Under the pieces are notes generated by a model, which saw only the letters and a list, made by a program, of their open reading frames with translations, was not told where the DNA came from and ran no database searches. DNA of 64,000 nucleotides. Origin: Pohlia nutans. Taxonomy: Eukaryota; Streptophyta; Bryopsida; Bryales; Mniaceae. This document shows, piece by piece, positions 47,912 to 59,421 of this stretch (positions are counted from its first letter, which is position 1; each line of letters opens with the position of its first letter). The position numbers and the translations under genes were made by a program. The DNA lies in assembly GCA_022496805.1 (NCBI GenBank), contig CM040085.1:46591811-46655810 (forward strand). The letters run 5' to 3'.

Positions 47912-48479
47912 CCCCTAAAGGACCAAGTGTCCTAACTAGGACATTTCAATGTTCGGGTAGGTTCCCACGGTGTCAATTTTTAATTTTATCTTTTGAAATA
48001 AATTATGTGAATTTGGTATATCTATACAAAAATGGGGATCTAATTTTTTTTTGATGCGGACCTTTTAAGTGGAAGTTATGGAGCAAAAGGGGTTTTTTTT
48101 TTGGGGAGATTGGGCAGTGCAGACAGGGCTCAAAATAAACCTCTGAAATTATTATTTTTCAACTATAATAGTAGAATCTTGTTTTAGATTACCAAGAGAG
48201 TGTATGGTTAAAATTTCATAGAATTTGACCATACAAATTGCAAGATTATAGCGTTTGAAGTGAAAAGATGAAATTGTAGTATTTTTTTAATATTTTTTGA
48301 CCGTCTTTGAAGACATGGGAAAAATTGTTAAAATTGGTCAAAAAAAAATCTTAAATTTTATTTAAATGTTTAATTTGGTATTTTCTATCAAGAGCAAAAA
48401 AATATTTACAAGAAAATGAATAAAAAGAGGTGAAAATGATGCTCCTAAATAGGAAAACCCGCGGTCCTTTAGAGGTTAA
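47908..48479. mobile_element. TTAA element (piggyBac-like MITE), 572 bp
   Basis: TAAA-CCCCTAAAGGACCAAG begins at 47908, sharing its target repeat with the preceding element. The complement of the right end reads TTAA-CCTCTAAAGGACCGCG from 48479. Confidence 0.78.
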
Positions 48480-49824
48480 CAAGATGCATGACTCAATTTG
48501 ACAAGATGTTCAATTCATTAGCATTTTTCAGAGACCTTGTAATAGGTGCGGGTATGAAGAAAGCAAAAGATTTTAGCTAAATTAGATTATCCCTTCAACT
48601 CTCATCCAATTGGATGAACCCACAACTCATGGCATGCTACTCATGTAGGTTGGAGACAACTTCCTTTTAGGTGCCCAATGAATCTCATTGACTTAGATGT
48701 TTTGGCAAGCCTACCCAAAGTGTTGAAACTGCCTTTCAACATTGAAGTGTTTCACTTTGAAAAATTCCTCTAAGTGGAGTTTTGATTGAATGGACATTAT
48801 TTTAATTGATTGGAAAGAAGACTCATTTATTTATGACATCGTGTTTTTTGTTTTGAAAAAGTTATTTTTGGGCCTAGGCAGCCCGGAAAAATGGCAGCAA
48901 ATACAAAATGGTCTCTTTGGAGCTTAGGGGTTCAGAGATTTGATGAAATCATTCCAGTTTGTTTCATTTTTTGATTATTTTCAAAAGCATTGTCTATTAT
49001 GAGACGGAGGGAGTACATAATAATAATAATAACGCTAGCCTAAAGACCATCATGAATGGAGTCTATTGAAGTTAGCTCGTCTATCTATGCTTCAAGGGCA
49101 TATACAATATAACACCATATACAGATTTTATAAACTATCAAAGTGTAATAGTCATAGGTCTACGCAAAATCAACTCACAAAATTTCCTAGGGGGTGCACT
49201 CTACATTATGTTTGAGAATCACGTGCGTTTGTGACCTCCTCCAACAACCCCTTGTATACAAGAGGTTATATGTCTAAAAACCTTTGTATACAAATCTATC
49301 CACTCCTAAATATATATTTAATGTAAGTATACATCAATATTTCAGCTCTAAATATGTTTATTGTATGTAATACGACAATATTGTCTGTATATGTAATACG
49401 ACAATGTGCAACTTAGTACCCCTTTTGTGCACTCACATATACTTGTATGTATTTAGTACAATGTACCCCAGGCAAAATTTGTACTTATAATTTTATATTA
49501 TCAAATATTGAAATTTAGAATATACTATTTATTTTTAATTCATAGAAAAAATACATTAAAAAATAAAATGAATGACTCAAAACTACCCAAGTGATTGGAC
49601 TGGTAGTAAGACTTACGGTTGGCATCCATGACTCTCCGTGAACAGGGTCTTCAATCATCCTTCTCGATTGAAGCTTGAGGTTGAATAAGGGCTGCTTTAC
49701 AACCCTTTTCACCAAGACTAGAGTCCGAAACTTCCAAAACGTTTTTTACATTAAAAACGACAAGATTTGGTACAAGAATTGGGTCCACCAAAAATGAAAG
49801 ACCAATTTTTTAAGGGCATGTTTG

Positions 49825-49827
<3 letters not shown>
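48480..49827. other. Intergenic; Stowaway end and old repeat
   Basis: GAGACGGAGGGAG-TA at 49001-49015 is a solitary Stowaway-like right end. The 49200-49460 part is the uninterrupted paralogue of the repeat split by the foldback at 3998-5693. No gene is seen. Confidence 0.45.

Positions 49828-49906
<79 letters not shown>
49828..49906. repeat. (TA)n microsatellite, ~79 bp
   Basis: Uninterrupted TA dinucleotide tract, 65 bp upstream of the long hairpin at 49971. Confidence 0.95.
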
Positions 49907-49909
<3 letters not shown>

Positions 49910-49970
49910 GGTTAAAAAGTTAAAGATATGGAGAGGAATATAGGTTGAAATTTCCAAGGAATTTATACAA

Positions 49971-50332
49971 TAGAGTTATCCTTAAAGTCACCTTGTGTTT
50001 GAATAAGATACCGTGAATTTTGCTTTAATGTACTCTTATTTGTTCACCCCAAATAGTTAAAAAGTATGGAAAAGCTTGGTGATCTATCATTGTTAGGTGC
50101 GTAAGAGCTTGGTGGTCTCTAAACTCAAGGGAAACTAGTTTAGCCATCAAGAAAGACGGCTAAACTAGTTTTCCATGAGTTTGAAGACCACCAAGCTCTT
50201 ACACACCTAACAATGAGAGACCACTAAGCTCTTACCTACCTTTTAACTATTTGGAGTGAACAAATAAAAGTACATTAATGCAAAATTCACGATATCTTAT
50301 TCAAACACAAGGTGACTTTAAGGATAACTCTA
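49971..50332. mobile_element. 362-bp near-perfect hairpin element
   Basis: The arms pair almost base for base: TAGAGTTATCCTTAAAGTCA at the left end against TGACTTTAAGGATAACTCTA at the right, down to a ~12-nt loop near 50150 (GGCTAAACTAGTTTTCC paired with GGGAAACTAGTTTAGCC). Ends are TA on both sides. Low divergence between arms means recent origin. Confidence 0.85.
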
Positions 50333-50553
50333 ATGGATGTAACATTCTTCAGCCCTTGTTGAACCACACCCTTTTTCTACAATGCCTCTATAGTGCCGCT
50401 ACAATATAAAGTACTAATAAAATAATTCAACTCTTCAACTCTCGTTGCTTGGCCCAGTTGAAGTTATTGTAGATCCTCCAAGATGCTTGTGATTCCAAAG
50501 CATTGTAGATGCAGATTCTTTTGATGTCACATTTGCGGAAATGACATGCTGAA

Positions 50554-50910
50554 AGGCCACTTCACATTATGGCCGAAGGTCAAGAGGCCGTCGATTTCCA
50601 CCAATCGGATTGCAAGAAACCAAGGTCTCTCGACCCTTCATACTAGAGGCCAAAGTCCAAAGGCCGTCGCCCTCCAAATGTTTACATGGCAACACTTTTT
50701 GACCAAGGCGACGACCTCTCGAAAGGAAGTTTGGGTCAGATGGGAATGGAAACCCAAACTATGGTCGAGAGGCCGTCGATTTCTTTTCATAAAAAATGAA
50801 AACTATAATTTATTGCCTATTTTTAGTAGATTTCTTTGGACTCTCAACAAAGTTTGACCACTCAATCCCACGGCCTCTCGACTTGGACGACCATAGTGTG
50901 AAGTGGCCCT
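50554..50910. mobile_element. Inverted-repeat element, ~357 bp, GGCCAC ends
   Basis: Left end AGGCCACTTCACATTATGG; the complement of the right end reads AGGGCCACTTCACACTATGG. Similarity continues further inward (CGAGAGGCCGT words in inverted positions). Its internal 103-codon frame has no family similarity. Confidence 0.65.
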
Positions 50911-51145
50911 AAGAACATTATGAAGTGGATCCATTGCCTTTACATATGGAAGAAATTGGCTCCATTCTAGTCTTGTTGTATTGACTACCTGAGGTCGGGC
51001 CTAGTAAGCCTAATGTAAAGCGGGCCTAATAATATGCCAAAGGGTAGGTCCTTTGCTGTGGCATGTGAGTAATATGTGCCAATAAAATTAAAATTAAAAA
51101 TTAAAATTAAATTAAAAAAAGAAAAAGAAAACTAAATCAAGAATG

Positions 51146-51162
51146 TTAGGGTTTAGGGTTTA
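51146..51162 (+). promoter_or_regulatory. Telo-box-like motif upstream of HSP60
   Basis: TTAGGGTTTAGGGTTTA, a doubled telomere-type motif, lies about 270 bp upstream of the HSP60 start codon. Telo-boxes are common in promoters of plant translation and housekeeping genes. Confidence 0.5.
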
Positions 51163-51430
51163 ACACGAGGAGAGCCCCGGGTCACGAGAGGGGAGAGCCT
51201 TCAGTGAACTCCGCTTTCACTCACGTTGCTTCTGGATGCTTCCACAGCCTCGATCTTTGCACAAACCAAAAGCTCTGGCGATCGCTACAACAACAACGTT
51301 TTACTTTACCACGTTGCAGTTTTGAGCCTCCTCCACTCCATTCATTCTTCCTCTCCCCTGCTGCGATCCTTCTTCTCGTTCTTGTTGCAGTTTGTTCCAT
51401 TCATCGTGGAGGTTTTATTAGGCCACAATC

Positions 51431-54400
51431 ATGTATCGTGCGGCGGCTGCATTGGCGTCCCGTGTCACCAGGTGCCTGTCATTCTCGTTTCGCTTCTCAT
51501 CTCAAGAATTAATTTTCTTTTCTTTTCTTTTCTTGGCGCGATTTGGAGTACCGGAAATGTTGCGTTGTGTTCGCCTTGTTCGAAAGTTTTGTGTTGCGTG
51601 ATTCGTAATCTTTCTTTGATCTTCCTTGGCATTGTGATTCTTTGCTATTTCGATCCGGATATTTGACCTAATACATTTTACCCTTTTTTTTACACCGATT
51701 TTGAGTGAGGCTTACTTGTCATTGCGCCATTGATATGTTGTGTGAGGGACGGTGCGGCTTTGGTTTTGTTGTAACTGTTTTAACTGTGATTAATTTCGTA
51801 TATTGTGTGTCTTGCAGGAGACGCTCACTTGTGCAAGTAATTTTTTCCTCGAAACCGTCGGGTTTAGGGTTTTTAATGGACTCTGCAATATAATAACTTT
51901 CAACTTAATCAGCAATGCAGAAGCACAGGATGAATGTTAATAGTAATGATCACTGTTGTGAGTTTGAAGCTGTATATACTTTCTTTGCGGACGAGTACGT
52001 AGCGAGTAGTCCGGATTTTTGAGTGTGAGAGACTGACTAAAAGCGTAGGTAGAGGATGCTATTAGCGTCACTTCAAGGGTTTTAATATATGTAGGAGTGT
52101 GATTTTTGGGGAGATCTTTGAGTACACGAGCCAAATCTGTTGAGATCAAATTTTTATCGCTATGTATGAATTTCTTATATAATTTGAAAATGGGAGTTTG
52201 TAGATCATTACAAGTGGCAACATCAAATTTTTATCACTATGCATGAATTTCTTATGTAATTTAAAAATGAGAGTTTGTAGATCACTACAAGTGAAAACAG
52301 ACAACCTCATTTCTATTCAAAGATCAGTGGCTATAGACATTTAGCCAAGTCATACTTGCTAATTCAAGGCCAACCTAGTGCATTTATAGATGAGTTACTG
52401 TTGGTAACAAGGTCAGTATAGAACATTGGATCAGGTCTCTAACAGTCTTAGTATCCTCCACCTTACAGGATGTCAGTAAATTGCAGTCAATTAGACATTT
52501 TTCTGCAAAGGATATTAGGTTTGGAGTTGAGGCTCGTGCTCTTATGCTCCAAGGCGTGGAGCAACTTGCAGATGCCGTTCAAGTGACGATGGGGCCCAAG
52601 GTAACTTACTCTTTGTGTCACTTTAAGCATTTTCACATATGTGGAGTGTGATTCTTTGTTTTACTCTCATTTTGATTCTAGGCGTTATATGTGTGTGCTT
52701 GGGGTTTAGTATCGTCATAGTTGAAGACAGGGTTGACAATGCATCTTACGATCAACACAGAACATCATGCTGATTTAGTAGTAGGATATAGTGGATACTA
52801 ATTATGATAGTGCTGAGAATGTCTTCATTTCTTTTATACAGGGCCGAACTGTTGTCATTGAGCAATCTTATGGCTCTCCTAAAGTGACGAAGGATGGCGT
52901 CACTGTGGCCAAAAGCATTGAGTTCAAGGACAGGCTTAAGAATGTGGGAGCTTCACTTGTCAAATCGGTCGCTAATTCCACAAATGATGTCGCTGGAGAT
53001 GGTAATTCCTCGGTCCCAACCTGATTGAAAGTTTTAAGATCTACCGTCTTCGGTACTTATAAACCCGGAGGAAAGAATCAGGGAACACCGATCTTAACAT
53101 TTCTATAAACTTGGCTGACATAAGCTATTGGGTTTTGTAGGAACAACTGCTGCAACAGTGCTCACTCGAGCTATCTTTGCTGAGGGTTGCAAGTCTGTAG
53201 CAGCTGGAATGAACGCCATGGACTTACGCAGAGGTATTAACCTTGCCGTAGATTCTGTTGTGGCTCATCTCAAGAGCCAGGCCAAGATGATCAGCACATC
53301 TGAAGAGATTGCACAGGTGAGCTTATTTTTTTTTCGATTCTGGACAATGTGTGATGATCTTAACCCCTAACTGCCCAACCGTCCATTTTTTGGACGATGT
53401 ACAGATTTCGTCCACGTTTTCTCATCCGTCATGCACTTTTTGCAAGGAAAAAGTATACTACGAATTTTGTATAGTATACTATAGCTTCATGCATGTGTGA
53501 TCGATTAGAAAGGGGATGATTTGTGAAAATTTTATGCCTCATTTCATTTTGCAGTGATTCAACAAAAAATTTGAAGATTTTAGTCTAAATGTGCTCTTGA
53601 AAAAATAAACTCATAAAATTAAGCAACCAAAAAATCTCCAAAAATCACTACACTGAGAGTATTTCATTTCAACCCATAACAACAAATTTCATCCACAAAT
53701 TCTCAATATCTTATTCGTACTTGAATTACAAAATATTTTTGAATTTCAAGTTTCAAATTTTACACAAAATATTGGTGATAGTAATTGCAGATCTAAGCGT
53801 ATGGATAGAATCTAAAATTTATAATGTACAACTTTTATTCATACATCAAGATTAAAATATCACTCTTAGTTGCATTTTATAATGCATCTTTGCAAAACTG
53901 CCAAATTTGGAGAGGGGTGAGGACGTTTAGGGGTTAATTGAGGCTCTTATGGTGCGAACACCAGGATCCAGGACTTCTCAACTCAATTGTATTTATTGCC
54001 GTGAAGTAAAGCTGCAAACATGGAGGTGCTGATTTCATTCGTGTCGTACTTGATTTTTGAGTAGGTGGGAACAATCTCTGCAAATGGAGATCGTGAAATT
54101 GGTGACTTGTTAGCTCGCGCTATGGAGAAGGTTGGCAAGGAGGGTGTCATCACTGTCTCGGTGAGTAGATTTTTGTATTTTCGTGTTTCTTTTATATATT
54201 CAATAATGCTCAAAGTTGTGTATTTCTGTATTTTTCACGTGTTTAGGAGCATGGATGTTAATTGAGAGTTCTATCTAATGACAGAAGAGTCGATGCTTGT
54301 CTTTCTTGTAGGATGGAAAAACCCTTTTCAATGAGTTGGAGGTTGTTGAGGGCATGAAGCTCGATAGGGGATACATTTCTCCTTACTTCATCACCAATGC

Positions 54401-57400
54401 GAAGACTCAGAAAGTGGTGAGTATCCGAATCAAACTCACTGGATGCTGGTAGAGTCTCTGCGCTCACCCTATTAGTAGTCTTTCTTCACTACGCAATTAT
54501 GTGCCTGATCTTTGTTCGAGGTTTGTTTTTAGAGAAACCTACTCTTCATTTAATTTGATGGTGACTGGTGTGATCATCAATGATGCAGGAGTTGGAAAAT
54601 CCCGTTATTTTGATTCACGAGAAAAAGATTAACAGTCTTCAAGCAATTCTTCCAGTGCTTGAGCTTGTTGTGAGGGTAAGCCGTCATTGGTTCTTTATGC
54701 TTATGTTTAGTTTGCTTTCCTTAACTCCTAAACGCCCAACCATCCATTTTCTGGATGATGTACAGAATCAAACTCTGTTTTCTCATCCGTGATACACTTT
54801 TTGCAGTGGATTTTTTACTATAGATTTGGGAAGTTAACTTCATGCATGTGTGATCCAATTAGAAAGGGGATGATTGGTCGTATCCTTAGTCGCATTTTAC
54901 AATGCATCTTTGCAATTCTCCAAATCTGGAGAGGGGTGTGGGCACTTAGGGGTTAAACTGAGTTATCACAATGAAAGTACGAGGGTTTGTTTCCACAAAA
55001 TCTTTGTGCTGTACACAGAAGCTCATGTTTTTCATCGATCACTTCTAAGCTTAGGGATTTTAATATTTTAATATTTTAATTTTTTAATTTTTTAATTCTT
55101 ATTGTGTTGGTGACGCTGATTATTATAGTCAATTTTACCTGGCTGTCAGGATCAAAGGCCATTGTTGATCATTGCTGAGGATGTGGAGAGCGAAGCTTTA
55201 GCTACGCTGATTGTCAACAAGCTTAGGGGAGGTGTGAAGGTATGCATGCGGTGCAACCCTGCCTTCGTGTTCCGATTCGGTGTGTTGGGATGTGCGGACA
55301 TTGCTCTGAACTAAGTGGTAGTTCTTTTAAATGAGTATTGTGTTTAACAAATGATTTCCTTCAGTTTCGTTTCAAATAAGTGGCACTTTTTTCATGTAAA
55401 TTCAATTTTAACCAGGCTTGTTACTTTTGGTTTATGGAAGTTCTGTGGAAGAGACTGATATGTGCTAATTGTGTGAAAACAGGTCTGTGCTATCAAGGCA
55501 CCTGGTTTTGGTGAAAACAGGAAAGCACTCATGCAGGATCTTGCCGTGCTTACTGGTGGGCAGGTAGGACATCATTTGGTTTGTCTCACCGTTGTGATCA
55601 ACTAGATAAAGCACCTCTTTTAATGACTTTTGTTTGATATTGAACTCTCATTAGCTATCTTTTATTAGGATTCCTTTGACAAAGAATTTTGATATTGTGT
55701 CCTCACTGTCAACATTATTATTAATATTTTGAATGACGGATGCAGCTCATCAGTGAAGACCTTGGATTCAAACTTGAGAAGGTTACAGCAGAGATGCTTG
55801 GATCTTGCAAAAAGGTTGGTCATAATTTTGAAACAACTAGGCATTCTTGCTTTGTTCAATGTCCTTGGTTTAAGACTTCCATACCTGTTTGTTCTTGCAC
55901 TTGTCATATCTAAACTCATATCTGTCCAGTTTGAATTAGTTGTTGGCCTTGATACATGTGGGTACAAAGCTTACGACATGTTCTACCTCACAGGTCACAG
56001 TGTCAAAGGATGACACCATTCTCCTGGATGGTGGTGGTGACAAGACCATAATTGAAGACCGTACTGAACAGGTGTTATATCTTCGTTATGATCATGTTCC
56101 TCATATTTTTATGTGGAGGCTGTCCAATATATTTTTTAAATTTTTTAATCCAGTTGGGACCTTTCTCGGTATTATGCCCTTTTAAAAATGCTCTTGTATG
56201 TGGCTTGCTTGAGTTCCTTGTGGATTCCTGCCTCAGCCTTGGTACTAATTGTGGTTGTGATTCACCAAACTATGACTGAGACGACGTTGGTCCTTTACAG
56301 ATTCGAGAGGCTGTCAACAATGCCACTTCTGAATATGACAAGGAAAAATTGCAAGAGAGGTTGGCTAAATTATCAGGAGGCGTTGCTGTGCTTAAGGTAT
56401 GTTAGCTATTTGACTTCCGATAATTGTATTGTTTTATAATGAGTGAAGGATTGTTTGTGATATGCAGATTTTTGTGTGGATAAATGTCTTAGATTGGGAA
56501 TTGATATTTTCCATTTCAGATTGGAGGAGCAAGCGAGGTCGAGGTGAATGAGAAGAAGGATCGTGTAACTGATGCATTGAATGCCACTAAGGCTGCTGTT
56601 GAGGAGGGAATTGTACCTGGTATGTTTGTCACATTCCTAACAAGCGTACAATGTGGGTTTTGAACAAGCTTGTGGTGTGAATATCTTCACACAAATTTAG
56701 GGGTTTGTTTGCTTCAGAGCTACTGTATGGCTAGCTGATTTGCCAAAACTGGCTTATTTGTAGCTTTGTGTGCTTTATATTAATGCTGTTCACTTGGTTG
56801 AATTAGGTGGAGGTGTTGCTCTATTGTATGCTTCTCGGGAGCTTGACAAGATTCAAACTGCAAACTTCGACCAGAAGATCGGAGTGCAAATTATTCAGAA
56901 CGCTCTTAAGGTACTAGAAACTTGAAAAACATAGTACTTGTCATGGCCGTTTGTGATTAATTGGTGATAAGTGTCTGTTAGTCTTGCCTGATAAATCGTT
57001 ACAGGCGCTAGTAAAATGCCCGTCAACGTTTCTAATCTAAATATAAAAAAAGAAGGATGCCCGTATGAGATCCAGAAGCAGGGAAGTTCATAATTACACT
57101 AGTTTGTGTAATTTTTCCTTTTTAGGAGATTCCGTGACATAGTAAGCCTGTTTTGCAGATGCCTGCCTTCACTATTGCTCAAAACGCTGGGGTTGAGGGA
57201 GCTGTGGTGGTTGGAAAACTTTTGGAACAAACTAATCTGAACATTGGTTACGATGCTGCTAAAGGTTGGTCATCTTTCTTGTTCAGTCAGCTTTTTGCTT
57301 TTATATGTTTTGAAACCTATTTGCGTGTGTATTTGAACTGAATAGTGATTTCTTACAGTTCGAGGCTTCTCCTGATAATAGAAATAGTTGATGTTAATGA

Positions 57401-57769
57401 TCTACTTTATTTTGTGCAGCTGAGTATGTCGACATGGTGAAGGCAGGAATTATTGACCCAGTAAAGGTTATAAGAACGGCTCTTGTCGATGCTGCCAGGT
57501 ACTCTCTTGGGGCTTTGCCTTCTGAATATAAAATAAAATTCCTTGAATACATTCTGTGAGCTTTGATTAAGAGAATTGTTTGTCCAAGCTTGTCAGCAAC
57601 CGATCTATAGTCAAGTATTCTAATTTTGTTTCTTCTTGTGTCCAGTGTTTCTTCACTTATGACAACAACTGAAGCAGTAATTGCTGACTGCAAACAAGCC
57701 GATGACAAGGAAATGATGGCTGGAATGGGAGGAATGGGAGGTATGGGAGGCATGGGAGGCATGTACTAG
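51431..57769 (+). CDS. HSP60: Mitochondrial chaperonin HSP60 (CPN60, GroEL family)
   Basis: Eighteen exons: 51431-51471, 51818-51836, 52469-52600, 52842-53001, 53141-53316, 54065-54160, 54312-54416, 54589-54675, 55150-55239, 55483-55563, 55746-55814, 55994-56071, 56301-56396, 56520-56619, 56807-56910, 57159-57264, 57420-57498, 57646-57769. Phases join throughout to give about 580 residues. HSP60 folds imported proteins in the matrix as an ATP-driven ring with HSP10 (family knowledge). A basic presequence ([20 protein letters not shown]) leads to [23 protein letters not shown]-site blocks are [25 protein letters not shown] and [13 protein letters not shown] (each across a splice). A Gly-Gly-Met C-terminus follows. 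Exon 2 is a 19-nt microexon, the least certain part. Introns 5 and 8 each carry a TTAA element. Confidence 0.96.
52145..52297. repeat. 77-bp tandem duplication in HSP60 intron 2
   Basis: Two adjacent copies beginning ATCAAATTTTTATC and ending near ACAAGTG differ at about ten positions. Confidence 0.75.
53360..53937. mobile_element. TTAA element (piggyBac-like MITE), subfamily 3, 578 bp, in HSP60 intron 5
   Basis: TTAA-CCCCTAACTGCCCAACC at 53360; the complement of the right end reads TTAA-CCCCTAAACGTCC from 53937. The subterminal palindrome CGTCCATTTTTTGGACG lies near the left end. It is a longer relative of the element at 54721-54956. Confidence 0.9.
54721..54956. mobile_element. TTAA element, internally deleted subfamily 3, 236 bp, in HSP60 intron 8
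   Basis: TTAA-CTCCTAAACGCCCAACC at 54721; right end GGCACTTAGGGG-TTAA at 54956. Both ends align with 53360-53937 (TTTTCTCATCCGT, TTAGAAAGGGGATGATT, AATGCATCTTTGCAA, GGAGAGGGGTG), but about 340 bp of the middle is missing. Confidence 0.9.
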
Positions 57770-58215
57770 ATAGATTTAGATCTAGATCATTTTTCTTTAG
57801 TGCGTTGAGTTTTAGGGGATTCGCACTAATTATACGGCTTGAAAGGAAGTGCATGTCAGTGATTGGGAAATTCATCTAGACTTGTTTTCTGGAACACATA
57901 CATTTCGGCCACACAATGTAATCAAAGAGTCAGCTTCATTACCCTCAAATCAGGCGGTTCAAAGAGATTTATGAGGGAGAAAGATTTGGCTAATTTCATG
58001 AATTTTTTTATTCATTTTGTCTGGGTTTGTATTCATGAGAGCATAGTTATCAATGCATCCCAAGGGAAAATTTTCAATCAAACATTGGTAAGCTGTACCA
58101 TCTTTTGTAAGTAAAGGAAACACCTTGATTAGCGAATTGAGGAAGTCCAAGTGAAGTTGCAAAGGAACTGAAGCTAGAGTAGCTTGGCTGCCTTGTTTTC
58201 TGGGACCCTCAAATC
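57770..58215. other. 3' flank of HSP60
   Basis: Probable 3' untranslated region and downstream DNA. No further gene. Confidence 0.4.
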
Positions 58216-58556
58216 ACATTTTTGGAGATTTTTTGGTTGCTTAATTTTATGAGATTATTTTTACAAGAGCACATTTAGACTAATTTTTTTGAAATTTTGG
58301 TGGATCATTGCAACATGAAATGAGACATACAAAATTTCACAAATCATCCCCTTTCTAATTGGATCATACATGTATGAAGCTATTTTGCCATAGAATTTTG
58401 TTGTATTTTTTTCCATGCAAAAGCGCAAACATCACATGCCTCACCTTGTGCATCCAATGGTCCATGTTTGGTTAGGAGTTGAGTAGTGCTCATGCTAGAA
58501 GCAAGATTCCTTGGAAATCGAGCCCATGGGGCTTGGAAAGACATTTTAAGGGTTAT
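58216..58556 (-). mobile_element. Chimeric or truncated TTAA element
   Basis: 58220-58385 is the reverse complement of the interior of the HSP60-intron element (53483-53642: AAGCAACCAAAAAATCTCC, AAAGGGGATGATTTGTGAAA). The right end instead has subfamily 4 features: GCCCATGGGGCTTGG then ACATTTTAAGGG and a mutated TTAT target. The left end is lost. Confidence 0.6.
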
Positions 58557-58577
58557 TGTGATCACGTTGGGTCCCAA

Positions 58578-58690
58578 CTTTTTCATTATGACATAGTTTG
58601 AATGTGTGACAAGTGTACCACTGTCATTTATAGTGTTCTAAGTGTGCAGGATATTCTAGAATGTCATTGTATAGAAGGTCATTATAAAAA
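58578..58690 (+). mobile_element. Pogo/Emigrant-like MITE, degenerate copy
   Basis: CATTATGACATAGTTTGAA and GTCATTGTATAGAAGGTCAT match the ends of 18505-18651. It begins about 20 bp after the TTAA element terminus at 58556. Confidence 0.5.
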
Positions 58691-59421
58691 GATTTAAGTG
58701 TACCTGGAAATGCAACTAGAACTTCAAGTCATGGACTAATTTTGAATGATTATAGAGCTTTTTTCGAATGCACATGACTCCATTTAGGGGTAGTTTTGTA
58801 TTTTCAAGGCAAATTGCTTTAATTTTTTTTTAAATTACAATTTTTATTAGAAAAATATGATTTCACTTGAATTCAAGTCCAGTAAGATTTATCTTTACCT
58901 CAAAAATTTGTCACACTTGGTATATTTTCCAAGATGTTCAAATTACTTAAATGAATGGTAATAGGTACTTCCACCTTAGATTTGTAAAACAAATCCCATA
59001 CACCTGAACAACCCTTCGCATCCTAAATGGACCACCATTACCTTGCTAGATTTACCTGTTCATCAGCAATTCTCATCCCACTATGACTCACCAAATAAAA
59101 CTACATATCTAGCCAAACACCAACAATTTATAGCTGATGTAAGATAAAAGAAGGGTCTGCAACTGTGATTCCTTTTAAAAAGCACGCACTATAGCCTTTG
59201 GTCCTAATTTTCAACTCGCGGCGAGTGGATTAATTTGAAAAGTGAACAACCATGTTGACATATTTTCATCCATTTGGGCAAATTCTCATTCATTTATGAT
59301 GACTTCATTTGAAATCTAGATTAGAGTGCTTCAAAATTGTAGAAAAACCCCTGTGTGCAATTTTGTCAAGTCATAGTAAGCTTAGCAGCTTTGACACTCA
59401 AAACACTCAATCATTGTCAAG
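58691..59421. other. No gene recognised
   Basis: AT-rich intergenic DNA without supportable features. Confidence 0.4.
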
